From: Pseudomonas weihenstephanensis
Lineage (GTDB): Bacteria; Pseudomonadota; Gammaproteobacteria; Pseudomonadales; Pseudomonadaceae
DNA: 64,000 nucleotides
Assembly: GCF_001043055.1 (NCBI RefSeq)
Contig: NZ_JYLF01000001.1
Span: 248,001 to 312,000 of the forward strand
Reading direction: 5' to 3'
Part shown: piece after piece, positions 27,497 through 36,360 of the stretch
How positions within the stretch are numbered: the first letter of the stretch is position 1
Layout: each line of letters begins with the position of its first letter
Made by a program: the position numbers and the translations under genes
The notes under the pieces: model-generated
Databases searched by the model: none
Told to the model about the DNA's origin: nothing
The model's input: only the letters and a program-made list of their open reading frames with translations

Positions 27497-29122
27497 TTAC
27501 TTGCTGATGCCAACGCCGTAAAAGGACGTCAGACCGAGTGGGCTGATTTTGAAGTCCTGTACGTTACTGCGCATCGGCTGATACACCGTCGAGTGTGCGA
27601 TAGGTGTCATCGGAACCTGATCTTTGAGCAGGTGTTGCGCCTGTTTGTAGAGCTTGGTGCGTTCGGCCACGTCGGTGGTGGCTTTGGCCGCCTTGATCAG
27701 CGCGTCAAACTGGGGGTTACACCACTTGGAGAAGTTGTTGCCATTGATGGCGTCGCAACCGAACAGGGTGCCGAGCCAGTTGTCCGGGTCACCGTTGTCA
27801 CCGCTCCAGCCGATCAACATCGCGCCGTTTTCTCCGCCTTTGGAACGCTTGATGTACTCGCCCCATTCGTAGGTGACGATCTTGGCCTTGATGCCGATCT
27901 TGTCCCAGTCCGATTGCAGCATTTCGGCCATCAGCTTGGCGTTGGGGTTGTACGGGCGTTGTACCGGCATGGCCCACAGGGTGATTTCTGTGCCGGGCTT
28001 GATGCCTGCTTCTTTGAGCAGCTCTTTGGCTTTTTCAGGGTTGTAGGGTGCATCTTTGATGGTGTCGTCGTAGGACCATTGCGTTGGCGGCATGCCGTTG
28101 ACGGCCAGTTGGCCAGCGCCCTGGTACACCGAATCAATGATTTGCTGTTTGTTGACGGCCATGTCCAGTGCCTGGCGCACCTTGAGCTGGGCCATCGGGT
28201 TAGGCTCGTTGCTGCCCTTGACCTTGTCCATCACGTTGTAAGCGATGTAACCCACGTTGAAGCCCGGTTTATCAGGCATCTGCAGGGCTTTATCGGCTTT
28301 CAGGGCGGCGAGGTCAGCAGGGCGCGGGTAAATCGTGACCTGGCATTCGTTCTTTTTCAGCTTTTGGATGCGCACCGACGGATCGGTGGTGATGGCGAAA
28401 ATCAGGTTGTCGATTTTGACGTCTTCGGGCTTCCAGTAATCTTTGTTACCGGTGTAACGGATGTTGGAGTCTTTCTGATAGCTCTTGAAGACAAACGGCC
28501 CGGTGCCAATCGGCTTTTGGTTGATGTCAGCCGGTCGGCCTTCCTTGAGCAATTTATCGGCGTATTCAGCCGACTCGATAGACGCGAAGTGCATGGCCAT
28601 GTTCTGGATGAACGCAGCATCAACGGTGTTCAGGGTGAATTTGACGGTTTTGTCGTCAAGTTTTTCCACCTTGGCGATGTTTTTATCCATGCCCATGTCG
28701 GTGAAATAAGGGAATTCGGTGGGGTAAGCCTTACGGAACGGCATGTCTTTATCGAGCATGCGGTTGAAGGTAAACAGCACGTCATCTGCGTTGAAATCGC
28801 GTGTAGGCGTGAAGTACGGCGTGGTGTGGAATTTGACCCCGTCACGTAGGTGAAAGGTGTAGGTCAAGTTGTCTGGGGAGATATCCCAGCTCGTCGCCAA
28901 GCCAGGCTCAACCTGCGTGCTGCCACGTTCGAACTGGCTCAGGCGGTTGTAAATGGTTTCGGCCGACGCATCGAAGTCGGTACCGGTGGTGTATTGGCCC
29001 GGGTCAAAACCGGCTGGGCTGCCTTCAGAGCAAAACACCAGGTTGGTCGCTGCGTGAGCGAAAGGTGCACTTGCCAGCAGGCTGGCACCCACTAAAAACG
29101 GAATGACCGCGTGTTTGAACAT
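27497..29122 (-). CDS. Dipeptide-binding protein, DppA family (third copy, first in the cluster)
   Basis: A 541-residue periplasmic binding protein, the first gene on this strand and so the most distal from dppBCDF. The signal peptide (MFKHAVIPFLVGASLLASAP) ends at AHA; the mature sequence is ATNLVFCSEGSPAGFDPGQ. DNWLGTLFGCDA and the cysteines match the neighbour at 25600, to which it is a close paralogue. An eight-residue insertion (VKGSNEPN) distinguishes it. A 418-bp upstream region holds an ArgR-like site. Several binding proteins with one transporter would widen the range of peptides taken up. Confidence 0.9.
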   Translation of the reverse strand: MFKHAVIPFLVGASLLASAPFAHAATNLVFCSEGSPAGFDPGQYTTGTDFDASAETIYNRLSQFERGSTQVEPGLATSWDISPDNLTYTFHLRDGVKFHTTPYFTPTRDFNADDVLFTFNRMLDKDMPFRKAYPTEFPYFTDMGMDKNIAKVEKLDDKTVKFTLNTVDAAFIQNMAMHFASIESAEYADKLLKEGRPADINQKPIGTGPFVFKSYQKDSNIRYTGNKDYWKPEDVKIDNLIFAITTDPSVRIQKLKKNECQVTIYPRPADLAALKADKALQMPDKPGFNVGYIAYNVMDKVKGSNEPNPMAQLKVRQALDMAVNKQQIIDSVYQGAGQLAVNGMPPTQWSYDDTIKDAPYNPEKAKELLKEAGIKPGTEITLWAMPVQRPYNPNAKLMAEMLQSDWDKIGIKAKIVTYEWGEYIKRSKGGENGAMLIGWSGDNGDPDNWLGTLFGCDAINGNNFSKWCNPQFDALIKAAKATTDVAERTKLYKQAQHLLKDQVPMTPIAHSTVYQPMRSNVQDFKISPLGLTSFYGVGISK

Positions 29123-29260
29123 GGTGGCCTCATGATTTTTGTCATTTTTGGTGTGAGGGCGACCTTGTGAGTCGACCCGGCGATACTTATGCACGGCCTA
29201 TACCCAATGCAAGATGTGTTGGCCGTTGAACGCAATTTTCGTGGAACGATCGTACAGGAA

Positions 29261-29296
29261 TGTCGCATTTATGTAATTTATGACGCATTTGATCGT
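29261..29296. promoter_or_regulatory. ArgR-like direct repeat upstream of the dppA-like gene
   Basis: TGTCGC-N8-AA at 29261 is an exact match to the published P. aeruginosa ArgR half-site pattern; a second half TGACGC starts at 29281, a 20-bp period. The first half shares AATGTCGCRTTTATGTA (R = A or G) with the site upstream of speC. Arginine/ArgR control of peptide and basic amino-acid uptake genes is known in P. aeruginosa; binding here is inferred. Confidence 0.5.
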
Positions 29297-29488
29297 TTGC
29301 GCGCCGATTTTTGAAGCATTTCGTTACAGCTTTTACCGCTATGGAGTCACCGGTTGCACTGTTTTAGGTCAGAGGTGTTACTTATCTAGACTCTCGCCTT
29401 GAAAAGATGTCAGCTGATAGATATTCACCGTGTAAGTCATATCTTTATATTGCTTAAGACGCGTCTTAGGCCTTTTTCGCCTACGAAA

Positions 29489-29520
29489 AAGCCCCTGGAG
29501 CGCTGCCGCTTCAGGGGCTT
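29489..29520 (-). terminator. Terminator of the SIMPL-domain gene
   Basis: AAGCCCCTG and CAGGGGCTT form the stem; on the minus strand CTTTTTCG follows, giving a short T-run. It lies 21 bp beyond the stop of the gene at 29541. Confidence 0.8.
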
Positions 29521-29540
29521 GTTCAAGGGGGGGAAGGGCG

Positions 29541-30260
29541 TTATTGCATTTGCACTTCAATCACACCGTCAGCGCTCATGCTGACTTCGCTGGTGCCCGC
29601 CTCAACGTCTGGGGTGGGTGCCGCCGCCATGTCAGCAGAAGCGGCTTTCATCATCATCTCGCTGCGCATGTAGGGTTGCGGATAACCGTTGCTGTTGAGG
29701 TTCAGGTTGACGATTTTGTAACCCTTGCCGCCCAGCGCATCGGTGGCCAGTTGTGCGCGGGCCTTGAACGCATTCACGGCATCTTTGAGCAGGGTGTCTT
29801 CACTGGTTTTGCGCGCAGCGTTACCGACCGCGAACTGCATGTTGCCCATTTTCAGGGTTTGCATCAGGTCGCCGGTGAGCTTGGACAGGGCTGCGAAGTC
29901 TGCACTTTCCAGGCGCAGTTCGGCGCGTTCACGCCAGCCCGTGATCTTTTGGGTTTTGTTGTCGTAGATCGGGTAGCTGTTACGGCTGCCCTGGCGCAAC
30001 GTCACGTCTTTAACCTGCTTGGCCTGGCCAATCGCCTTGTTCATGGCGGTGGTGATTTCTGCGGCCAGCTTGGCGGCGTCGGTGTTTTGCGCTTCGGTGT
30101 ACAAGGTCACGATCATTAGGTCGCGTGGCACTTCCTGGCTGGCTTCGGCGCGCAACGAGATCTGGTTGTAATGCAGGTCATCGGCGGCCAGCGCGGGCAG
30201 ACTGGCCAGTGCGCCAATGCTCAGGGTCAGAAGGGCGGCAGTGCGAGGGAACATAGACAT
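29541..30260 (-). CDS. SIMPL (DUF541) domain periplasmic protein
   Basis: A 239-residue exported protein. The signal peptide (MSMFPRTAALLTLSIGALAS) ends near ALAAD. The rest is a DUF541/SIMPL domain (LHYNQISLRAEASQEVPRDLMIVTLYTE at the start, ending EVSMSADGVIEVQMQ), a fold related to bacterial BP26/YggE proteins. Its molecular role is not established; YggE is linked to oxidative stress. ATG 30260 has AAGGAG 5 bp upstream; a second ATG two codons later is possible. It is divergent from roxSR across 291 bp. Confidence 0.85.
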   Translation of the reverse strand: MSMFPRTAALLTLSIGALASLPALAADDLHYNQISLRAEASQEVPRDLMIVTLYTEAQNTDAAKLAAEITTAMNKAIGQAKQVKDVTLRQGSRNSYPIYDNKTQKITGWRERAELRLESADFAALSKLTGDLMQTLKMGNMQFAVGNAARKTSEDTLLKDAVNAFKARAQLATDALGGKGYKIVNLNLNSNGYPQPYMRSEMMMKAASADMAAAPTPDVEAGTSEVSMSADGVIEVQMQ

Positions 30261-30551
30261 GAAGGCTCCTTGGGTGAGGTACGCAGGTGTGGTCATGCAG
30301 GCCGGCGTCTGAGCAATAAGACTCTAATACATGGGTTTCAGTTCGCCCGATTACATTTTTGATACATATACCCAGGTGTCAAGGCGCCAGCGTTCGTGAA
30401 GGCATGGACGGGGTTGTCCGCTCACACCAGGCGCGTGAGTAGCCGTATTCTGTAAAAAAACACTGTGGCTCATTGCCGCACGTTTGCCTGTGGTGCCGTC
30501 AGCTTGGTTATACTCCCGGCGATCCGCCTGGAGCGCTCATCAGGAGAGCTC

Positions 30552-31814
30552 ATGCTCGCCCCCGTACAGTTAATGTCTGCGACACGTCAGAACCTCTGGC
30601 GCCTTACGCTTATCCGCACCTTGGTGCTCGCTGCTCAAGCGGGTTCGGTGGGGATCGCCTACCTGTTTGATTTGTTGCCGCTGCCCTGGTTTCAGCTATG
30701 CGTGACCCTCGGCTGCTCGATGCTGTTGTGTGCTTTTACCGCGATCCGGTTGCGTACCACGTGGCCGGTGACCGAGTTGGAATACGCGTTGCAACTGGCC
30801 TGTGATCTGTTTATCCACAGTGCCTTGCTGTATTTTTCGGGCGGCTCCACCAACCCGTTTGTTTCGTATTACCTGGTGCCGCTGACCATTGCAGCGGTCA
30901 CGCTGCCGTGGCGGTTTTCGGTGGTGCTGTCCGGGATCGCGCTGGCGCTGTACACCTTGCTGCTGGTGCAGTCCTATCCCCTGGACACCGTTGCGTTCTT
31001 TCGCGAAAAACTACAGATCTACGGCATGTGGCTGAGTTTTGCCTTGTCGGCTGCCGTGATCACGTTCTTCGCCGCCAAAATGGCCGAAGAGCTGCGTCGT
31101 CAAGAGGAGCTACGAGCCTTGCGCCGTGAAGAAGGTCTGCGTGACAAGCAGCTTTTGGCCGTGGCCACCCAAGCCGCTGGCGCTGCTCACGAACTGGGTA
31201 CACCGTTGTCGACCATGAGTGTGCTGATCAAAGAGATGCGCCGCGAACACCCTGATCCAGACTTGCAAGACGACCTGAGCGTGCTGCAAGACCAGGTCCA
31301 GCTGTGCAAGCAAACCTTGCAACAATTGGTGCGCGCAGCCGAAGCCAATCGTCGTCTGGCGGTTGAGGTGCAGGACGTCACTCAATGGCTGGATGAAGCA
31401 CTCAATCGCTGGCATTTGATGCGCCCCGAAGCGACGTATCGCTTTCAGTGCCTGGGCCATGCGCCGATCCCGCGTCTGGCACCGCCGCCCGATTTAACCC
31501 AGGCGCTGCTTAACCTGCTCAATAACGCGGCGGATGCCTGCCCGGAAGGGCTTGAAGTGACCGTGGATTGGGACGCCGTGGATTTGACCATCAGTATTCG
31601 TGACCACGGTGCAGGTGTTCCGTTGGCCATCGCCGAACAAATTGGCAAACCCTTTTTTACCACCAAGGGCAAAGGTTTCGGCCTGGGCCTATTCTTGAGC
31701 AAAGCCAGCGTGACACGCGCCGGTGGCTCGGTAAAACTCTACAGTCATGAGGAAGGCGGCACGCTCACCGAGCTGCGCCTGCCCCGTGTCGCCCGAGGAA
31801 ACGAAAATGAGTGA
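30552..31814 (+). CDS. roxS: Redox sensor histidine kinase RoxS (RegB/PrrB family)
   Basis: A 420-residue membrane sensor kinase. Six hydrophobic segments occupy residues 18 to about 175. GGSTNPF at 97-103 is the quinone-binding loop typical of RegB. The H-box AAHELGTPLSTM carries the phospho-acceptor H213, and the ATPase has N (LLNNAADAC), DHGAGVP and GLGLFLS boxes. CAGGAG lies just ahead of ATG 30552; the in-frame extension to 30465 lacks this. It overlaps roxR by eight bases. RegBA/RoxSR systems adjust respiratory oxidases to redox state and cyanide. Confidence 0.93.
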   Translation: MLAPVQLMSATRQNLWRLTLIRTLVLAAQAGSVGIAYLFDLLPLPWFQLCVTLGCSMLLCAFTAIRLRTTWPVTELEYALQLACDLFIHSALLYFSGGSTNPFVSYYLVPLTIAAVTLPWRFSVVLSGIALALYTLLLVQSYPLDTVAFFREKLQIYGMWLSFALSAAVITFFAAKMAEELRRQEELRALRREEGLRDKQLLAVATQAAGAAHELGTPLSTMSVLIKEMRREHPDPDLQDDLSVLQDQVQLCKQTLQQLVRAAEANRRLAVEVQDVTQWLDEALNRWHLMRPEATYRFQCLGHAPIPRLAPPPDLTQALLNLLNNAADACPEGLEVTVDWDAVDLTISIRDHGAGVPLAIAEQIGKPFFTTKGKGFGLGLFLSKASVTRAGGSVKLYSHEEGGTLTELRLPRVARGNENE

Positions 31815-32367
31815 AGAAATTCTGGTCGAAGGCGAAGAGCTGCCGCATTTGCTGCTGGTTGACGACGACGCCACGTTCACCCGCGTGATGGCACGCGCCA
31901 TGAGCCGACGCGGTTTTCGCGTGAGCACCGCAGGCTCTGCCGAAGAAGGGCTGACTCTGGCCCAGCAAGACATTCCTGACTATGCCGCGCTGGACCTGAA
32001 AATGGACGGCGATTCGGGCTTGGTTTTGCTGCCGAAATTGCTGGAACTTGACCCGGAAATGCGCGTGGTGATCCTCACCGGTTATTCGAGCATCGCCACC
32101 GCTGTTGAGGCCATCAAGCGCGGCGCCTGCAACTACCTGTGCAAACCTGCCGACGCTGATGACGTGCTCGCGGCACTGCTGAGCCAGCACGCCGATCTGG
32201 ATGCGCTGGTGCCGGACAACCCCATGTCGGTTGACCGCTTGCAGTGGGAACACATCCAGCGCGTACTGGGTGAGCATGAAGGCAATATCTCCGCCACTGC
32301 CCGCGCATTGGGCATGCACCGCCGGACCTTGCAACGCAAATTGCAAAAGCGCCCCGTGCGCCGCTGA
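31807..32367 (+). CDS. roxR: Redox response regulator RoxR (RegA/PrrA family)
   Basis: A 186-residue two-component regulator. The receiver domain has the acidic pocket VDDDATF (D19-D21) and D63 as phospho-acceptor (YAALDLKMDGDSG), T in ILTGYSS and K in LCKPADADD. The C-terminus is a Fis-type helix-turn-helix (GNISATARALGMHRRTLQRK). The start overlaps the roxS stop by eight bases (ATGAGTGA). This compact layout is the RegA pattern. Confidence 0.94.
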   Translation: MSEEILVEGEELPHLLLVDDDATFTRVMARAMSRRGFRVSTAGSAEEGLTLAQQDIPDYAALDLKMDGDSGLVLLPKLLELDPEMRVVILTGYSSIATAVEAIKRGACNYLCKPADADDVLAALLSQHADLDALVPDNPMSVDRLQWEHIQRVLGEHEGNISATARALGMHRRTLQRKLQKRPVRR

Positions 32368-32395
32368 GTCAACCTGCACTCAGGTTGTACGCCTC

Positions 32396-32426
32396 TGTGA
32401 AACCGGTCGCGCTGACCGGTTTACAG
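32396..32426 (+). terminator. Hairpin after roxR
   Basis: TGTGAAACCGGTC and GACCGGTTTACA form an almost perfect stem around GCGCT. It follows roxR by about 29 bp and may end the transcript; no T-run is present. Confidence 0.5.
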
Positions 32427-32472
32427 GCGCGAGCCCATGCTAGAGTGCTGGCTTCGTCTCTCGGAGCTGGTC

Positions 32473-32967
32473 ATGAGCCGTTTAACCCGTTGTGTTGCCT
32501 CGTTTGTGTTGGTGGCCAGTCTGCCTTTGGCGGCCGCACCCGTCAGCACTTCGCCTTTGCATGCGCAGTTTTTGCCTGCCGATGACCTGCAATTGCGCAC
32601 CGAGAAACCCGAGCAGCAACAGCTGATGCTGGTCACCTCTTATTCCGTCGTGGTGGGCAGCCAGCGCCAGTCCAATCAACAGCCGATTCCGGTGACGTCG
32701 CCACTGTGGGTGCGCTTGAAAGGCAAGCCGATGAGTCAGGGCGCCACAGTGCGTGAAGTGTTGATCTCGTTCGATGGTGAAAGTAAAAGCCTGAAAAAAC
32801 CCGCCTTCGACAGTAAGACCAAAACCCTGACGCTGTCGTACCCGGTCGCCCAGTATCGGGTGGTTATGGATTTGCTGCGTAACGACACGCTCTATTGCCA
32901 GTTTCTGACGTACGCCAATGGTCATATCTGGGCCGACTTGCACACCGCCAGCGTGCGCGCGCGCTGA
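32473..32967 (+). CDS. Conserved exported protein of unknown function (PA4492-like)
   Basis: A 164-residue protein with a signal peptide (MSRLTRCVASFVLVASLPLA, cleaved near AAA). The mature part is beta-rich, for example QQQLMLVTSYSVVVGSQRQ and REVLISFDGESKSLKKPAF, and has one cysteine (TLYCQFL). No domain is recognised. GGAG precedes the ATG at 32473; the ORF extends upstream to 32437 but lacks a signal there. It follows roxR on the same strand, as in P. aeruginosa (PA4493-PA4492 neighbours). Function unknown. Confidence 0.75.
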   Translation: MSRLTRCVASFVLVASLPLAAAPVSTSPLHAQFLPADDLQLRTEKPEQQQLMLVTSYSVVVGSQRQSNQQPIPVTSPLWVRLKGKPMSQGATVREVLISFDGESKSLKKPAFDSKTKTLTLSYPVAQYRVVMDLLRNDTLYCQFLTYANGHIWADLHTASVRAR

Positions 32968-33018
32968 GGCTTGGGTAAACTGCGTGCCCCGTGAAGTATC
33001 AGCAAGCTGGAGTCGGAC

Positions 33019-33309
33019 ATGCGTAAAGATAAGAAGCAGTTGATTGGTGATGAGATTGGCGATGAACAGATCAAGCTGTTCCTCGACTTCGAGCCTGTGG
33101 ACGCCACTTCACCTTCGCTGCATAAGCTGGTCAAAGCGTACCGTGGTTTGCGTATTGATGATTTCGAGCGTTTCCTGACCTTTTTCAAAGAAGCGGGCTA
33201 CGACCTGGATGGCAAAGACGAACACGGCCAAACCTTCGTCGACATCATCAAGGACCAGCGCAACGCGGCCGACTATATCCAACTGATCGAGACTGCTCGC
33301 AACGCGTAG
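33019..33309 (+). CDS. PA4642-family protein
   Basis: A 96-residue soluble protein, MRKDKKQLIGDEIGDEQIKL..., that matches the Pseudomonas-specific PA4642 family by its opening and the DFERFLTFFKEAGYDLDGKDEHGQ core. GGAG precedes the ATG. No catalytic motif is seen; the AGYDLDGKDEHGQTFVDII region reads like a single ankyrin-like helix pair. It is followed by mqo on the opposite strand, also as in P. aeruginosa. Function unknown. Confidence 0.85.
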   Translation: MRKDKKQLIGDEIGDEQIKLFLDFEPVDATSPSLHKLVKAYRGLRIDDFERFLTFFKEAGYDLDGKDEHGQTFVDIIKDQRNAADYIQLIETARNA

Positions 33310-33529
33310 CCGTTGCCTAAGGCGACATCCGATTGCACAGCCATCGTCAACTTCACCTGCGTGTTTTTTCAGCATGCGTGACTTGATTTGACGGCGGCGT
33401 TGCCGCCGGATGCCTCCGCGCTTATTCCCTGTAGTGTTTAAAGACCCATCCCACGTCGCTTGCACCGTTTGCGGCGGGGTGCTTTTGCGTGGGCGAACAA
33501 TACTCAAATCGACACTTAGCCTGTTAACC

Positions 33530-33548
33530 GCTCATCAGGACGATGAGC
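33530..33548. promoter_or_regulatory. Palindrome upstream of the small exported protein
   Basis: GCTCATC and GATGAGC form a perfect seven-base inverted repeat with a five-base gap, 26 bp upstream of the ATG at 33574. It could be an operator for that gene. In the same 264-bp gap, GGCGGC / GCCGCC at about 33392-33408 forms another short hairpin. Confidence 0.4.
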
Positions 33549-33573
33549 CCCTCTACTGAAAAGGACTTCTACC

Positions 33574-34026
33574 ATGAAACGATTCCCGGATTTTTTGGCC
33601 CGCCTTTTTTTGGGTCTGCTGCTTGGCGGGCTGGGTTCGGCCGCGCTGGCCATTGACGAAATACTGGAGGTCGAAATTCATAATGCGACGTCCGCAGCGA
33701 TCTCACCGGGCAAAGATTTCTCGTGGCTCGACAACACGCAGGCGACGGGACATGACTTTGTGATTGAGCCGGGGCACAGCCAGGAGTTGACCTATTACCT
33801 GCCGCAGTCGCGGGGCAATGAATCGTTTAGCTATCAACAAGGGGAGCGCGTGTGCGGGTTCAGCTTCAGTCACCTTGTGTCGGGAAGCGCCCATCTAAAT
33901 CGTCGGGTTCATGCCAAGTCTATGGGTCAGGTTGCGAGCGTGTGTGAGGCCGATTTGATCGCAATCACAGACGACGATGACTTTGTCAGTAATGGCGGCA
34001 GCCGGGTGTTGTTCACCATGAAATAG
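33574..34026 (+). CDS. Small exported protein of unknown function
   Basis: A 150-residue protein with a clear signal peptide (MKRFPDFLARLFLGLLLGGL, cleaved near ALA). The mature part has two cysteines (ERVCGFSF and ASVCEADL), which may form a disulfide in the periplasm. It opens IDEILEVEIHNATSAAISPG and ends with GGSRVLFTMK. An AAAGGA Shine-Dalgarno precedes the ATG. No family is recognised. It is convergent with mqo and separated from it by a terminator. Confidence 0.65.
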   Translation: MKRFPDFLARLFLGLLLGGLGSAALAIDEILEVEIHNATSAAISPGKDFSWLDNTQATGHDFVIEPGHSQELTYYLPQSRGNESFSYQQGERVCGFSFSHLVSGSAHLNRRVHAKSMGQVASVCEADLIAITDDDDFVSNGGSRVLFTMK

Positions 34027-34057
34027 GCGTTGCGCCTGTCATGCGCTTTTGCGGTGC

Positions 34058-34095
34058 AAAAAAAGCCCTCGCTCCAAAAACGGGCGAGGGCTTTG
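34058..34095. terminator. Terminator between the exported protein and mqo
   Basis: AAAAAAGCCCTCGC and GCGAGGGCTT form a stem with a 12-base loop. In the minus direction the stem is followed by CTTTTTTTGC, a strong terminator for mqo. Confidence 0.85.
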
Positions 34096-34118
34096 TGGGC
34101 TGCTTACATCAAGCGGCC

Positions 34119-35618
34119 TTACGCGATGCTGTTGCTCGGTTCAACCAGCTCAAGCAGTTGCGAATTACGTGTGCTGATTTCGCGGTACAGCTCGGCGTCT
34201 GTCTCCAGGGTTTTTTCCCGTGCCGGGAAAATTTCCTTGAGCTTGGTGGCCCATTCGCCTGTAGCTCGTTGCGCGAAGCAGCGTTCAATCAGGTCAAGCA
34301 TGATCGAAACCGTCACCGAGGCGCCGGGGGAGGCGCCCAGCAGCGCGGCCAGCGAGCCGTCTTTGGCCGCCACCAGCTCAGTACCAAATTGCAGCACACC
34401 GCCTTTTTTCGGGTCCTTTTTGATGATCTGAACCCGTTGGCCCGCAATCTCAAGACGCCAGTCTTCGGCTTTGGCCTGTGGATAAAAGCGACGCAGGGAT
34501 TCGAGGCGCTGTTCCATCGATTGGCGCACTTCGCTAACCAGGTACTTGGTCAGGTCCATGTTGTCGCGAGCGACGGCGAGCATGGGGCCGATGTTGCCCA
34601 AACGGATCGACATCGGCAGGTCAAGGAAGGAGCCGTGCTTGAGGAACTTGGTGGTGAAACCGGCATACGGCCCGAACAGCAGCGACTTTTTGCCATCCAC
34701 CACACGGGTGTCCAGGTGCGGCACTGACATCGGTGGCGAACCCACAGCGGCCTGGCTGTAAACCTTGGCCTGGTGAAGCTTGACCACCTCCGGATTGTCG
34801 CAACGCAGCCATTGGCCACTGACCGGGAAGCCGCCGTAACCTTTGCTTTCTTCGATGCCCGAGGCTTGCAGCAGCGGCAAGGCCGCGCCACCGGCGCCCA
34901 AGAACACAAACTTGGCATCAATGTGGCGCGTATTGCCGCTGTTGATGTCTTTGATGCTCACGGTCCAGCCGCTGCCATTGCGCTTGAGGCCGGTGACTTT
35001 CTTGCTGTATTTGATCTGGGTGTCGGGAGCGCTGGCCAGATGCTTGAGCAATTGCTTGGTCAGGGCGCCGAAATTGACATCGGTGCCGTGCATCACACGG
35101 GTCGCCGAGATGACTTCGTCCGCAGGGCGGCCCGGCATCATCAGCGGCATCCATTCGGCCATTTTGGCTTTGTCTTCGGTGTATTCCATGTCGGCAAACG
35201 CATGGTGCTTGCTCAGCACTTCAAAACGTTTTTTCAGGAAGGACACACCTTTTTCGCCTTGCACGTAGCTCAGGTGAGGCACTGGGCTAATGAAGGATTT
35301 GCACGAACCGAACGTCCCTTGTTGCGCCAAATAGGCCCAAAATTGTTTCGAGACTTCGAACTGTGCATTGATATGCACCGCTTTTTTGATGTCGATCGAA
35401 CCGTCAGCCGCTTGCGGCGTGTAGTTCAATTCGCACAGTCCGGCATGGCCGGTGCCAGCGTTGTTCCACGGGTTGGAACTCTCCGCAGCGCCTGAGTCCA
35501 TTTGCTCTACTACTTCCAGCGACATGCCGGGGTCGAGCTCTTTGAGCAGTACGGCGAGGGTGGCACTCATGATGCCCGCTCCAACCAGTACTACATCGAC
35601 TGCTTCGTTATGCGCCAT
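34119..35618 (-). CDS. mqo: Malate:quinone oxidoreductase
   Basis: A 499-residue FAD enzyme that oxidises malate to oxaloacetate and passes electrons to quinone at the inner membrane. The N-terminus ([21 protein letters not shown]) is the dinucleotide-binding fold. [20 protein letters not shown] is characteristic of Mqo, and [17 protein letters not shown] lies near the C-terminus. GGAGA precedes the ATG at 35618. Length is normal. The PA4642-type gene nearby supports orthology with mqoB (PA4640). Confidence 0.96.
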   Translation of the reverse strand: MAHNEAVDVVLVGAGIMSATLAVLLKELDPGMSLEVVEQMDSGAAESSNPWNNAGTGHAGLCELNYTPQAADGSIDIKKAVHINAQFEVSKQFWAYLAQQGTFGSCKSFISPVPHLSYVQGEKGVSFLKKRFEVLSKHHAFADMEYTEDKAKMAEWMPLMMPGRPADEVISATRVMHGTDVNFGALTKQLLKHLASAPDTQIKYSKKVTGLKRNGSGWTVSIKDINSGNTRHIDAKFVFLGAGGAALPLLQASGIEESKGYGGFPVSGQWLRCDNPEVVKLHQAKVYSQAAVGSPPMSVPHLDTRVVDGKKSLLFGPYAGFTTKFLKHGSFLDLPMSIRLGNIGPMLAVARDNMDLTKYLVSEVRQSMEQRLESLRRFYPQAKAEDWRLEIAGQRVQIIKKDPKKGGVLQFGTELVAAKDGSLAALLGASPGASVTVSIMLDLIERCFAQRATGEWATKLKEIFPAREKTLETDAELYREISTRNSQLLELVEPSNSIA

Positions 35619-36351
35619 TAACGCGTCTCCAAAATCTACGGCACCAAATTGACGGCATAGCTGCCAGGTGTTCCGAGGCGTGGATCAGATAGAGCCTCAG
35701 GTCACGCGTGGCCAGGATCGCCATGTCCGATTCATCGCAATTGCTTGCTGCTTCAGCGGACGCCACCAACCGGGCCTTGAAGGTTCATATGAACGCATTT
35801 CAGGGTGCCGGAGGCAATTCGACTTAAGGTCAAGAGCGTCCGTTTGTGCAACCAAATCCGTAAGGCGGACAGGTTTCAGTCTTGTGCGGTAAAGCTGACT
35901 TCGAACCTGCTGGATGGGGCAGTAACAGACGCTAATGGTGCATGTTCAGACGCAAAACTTTTCATTTGCTCGCCACACTCTTGTGAAGTTGTGAAAACCC
36001 GTTTTTTTCACGCTCTTTTGAAGACGTGAACCTCAAAAAAGGGCTGCCGCATGCCTGGCACCAAACCCGTGAACAACCTGCAATACAGGTGCGGCAAAAC
36101 GGGCGAACGCAGTGGCCGAGCAGCATGGCAGCTCTACAGATTGTTTAGAGGGGTGTGCACGATCAACAGCAAGCGCGCCGGCTCTACACAATCTGTGTGG
36201 GCGGCTCTCTGTGGGCGGTTTGGGGTGCCAATACACGCGTATTAGCGGTGTTGCGAGGCCCGATCAGGAGACGTCCTTATAATCGGGGGGAGATTGTAGC
36301 GAAGAAACGCGGGCAATTGATCCTGTTAAATGACTTTTATTGGTGTTTGAG
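35619..36351. other. Gene-poor region upstream of mqo (733 bp)
   Basis: Holds the mqo promoter. Two plus-strand frames (35668-35892 and 35805-36029) give 74-residue products that I do not recognise and that lack good Shine-Dalgarno sites. A TATAAT sits at 36278-36283 with TTGCGA 21 bp upstream, too far for a standard promoter. A hairpin GGTGTTTG / CAAACACC at 36342-36360 marks the right end. No gene can be supported. Confidence 0.5.
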
Positions 36352-36360
36352 TCAAACACC
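36342..36360 (-). terminator. Hairpin at the stop codon of the 77-residue gene
   Basis: GGTGTTTG and CAAACACC with loop AGT. The stop codon of the gene at 36352-36585 is within the stem. No T-run follows on the minus strand (AATAAAAG). Confidence 0.5.

Larger units (their letters stand above)
29123..29540. other. Intergenic region upstream of the third dppA-like gene (418 bp)
   Basis: AT-rich DNA that carries the promoter of the gene at 27497-29122 and the terminator of the SIMPL-domain gene (29489-29520). An ArgR-like direct repeat is at 29261-29296. I see no additional gene; a 60-codon minus-strand frame at 29378-29560 lacks a family match and runs through the terminator. Confidence 0.6.

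Noticed and set aside
27464..28849. A 461-codon plus-strand frame opposite the third dppA-like gene
   Set aside because: Antisense shadow; no start signal or domain.
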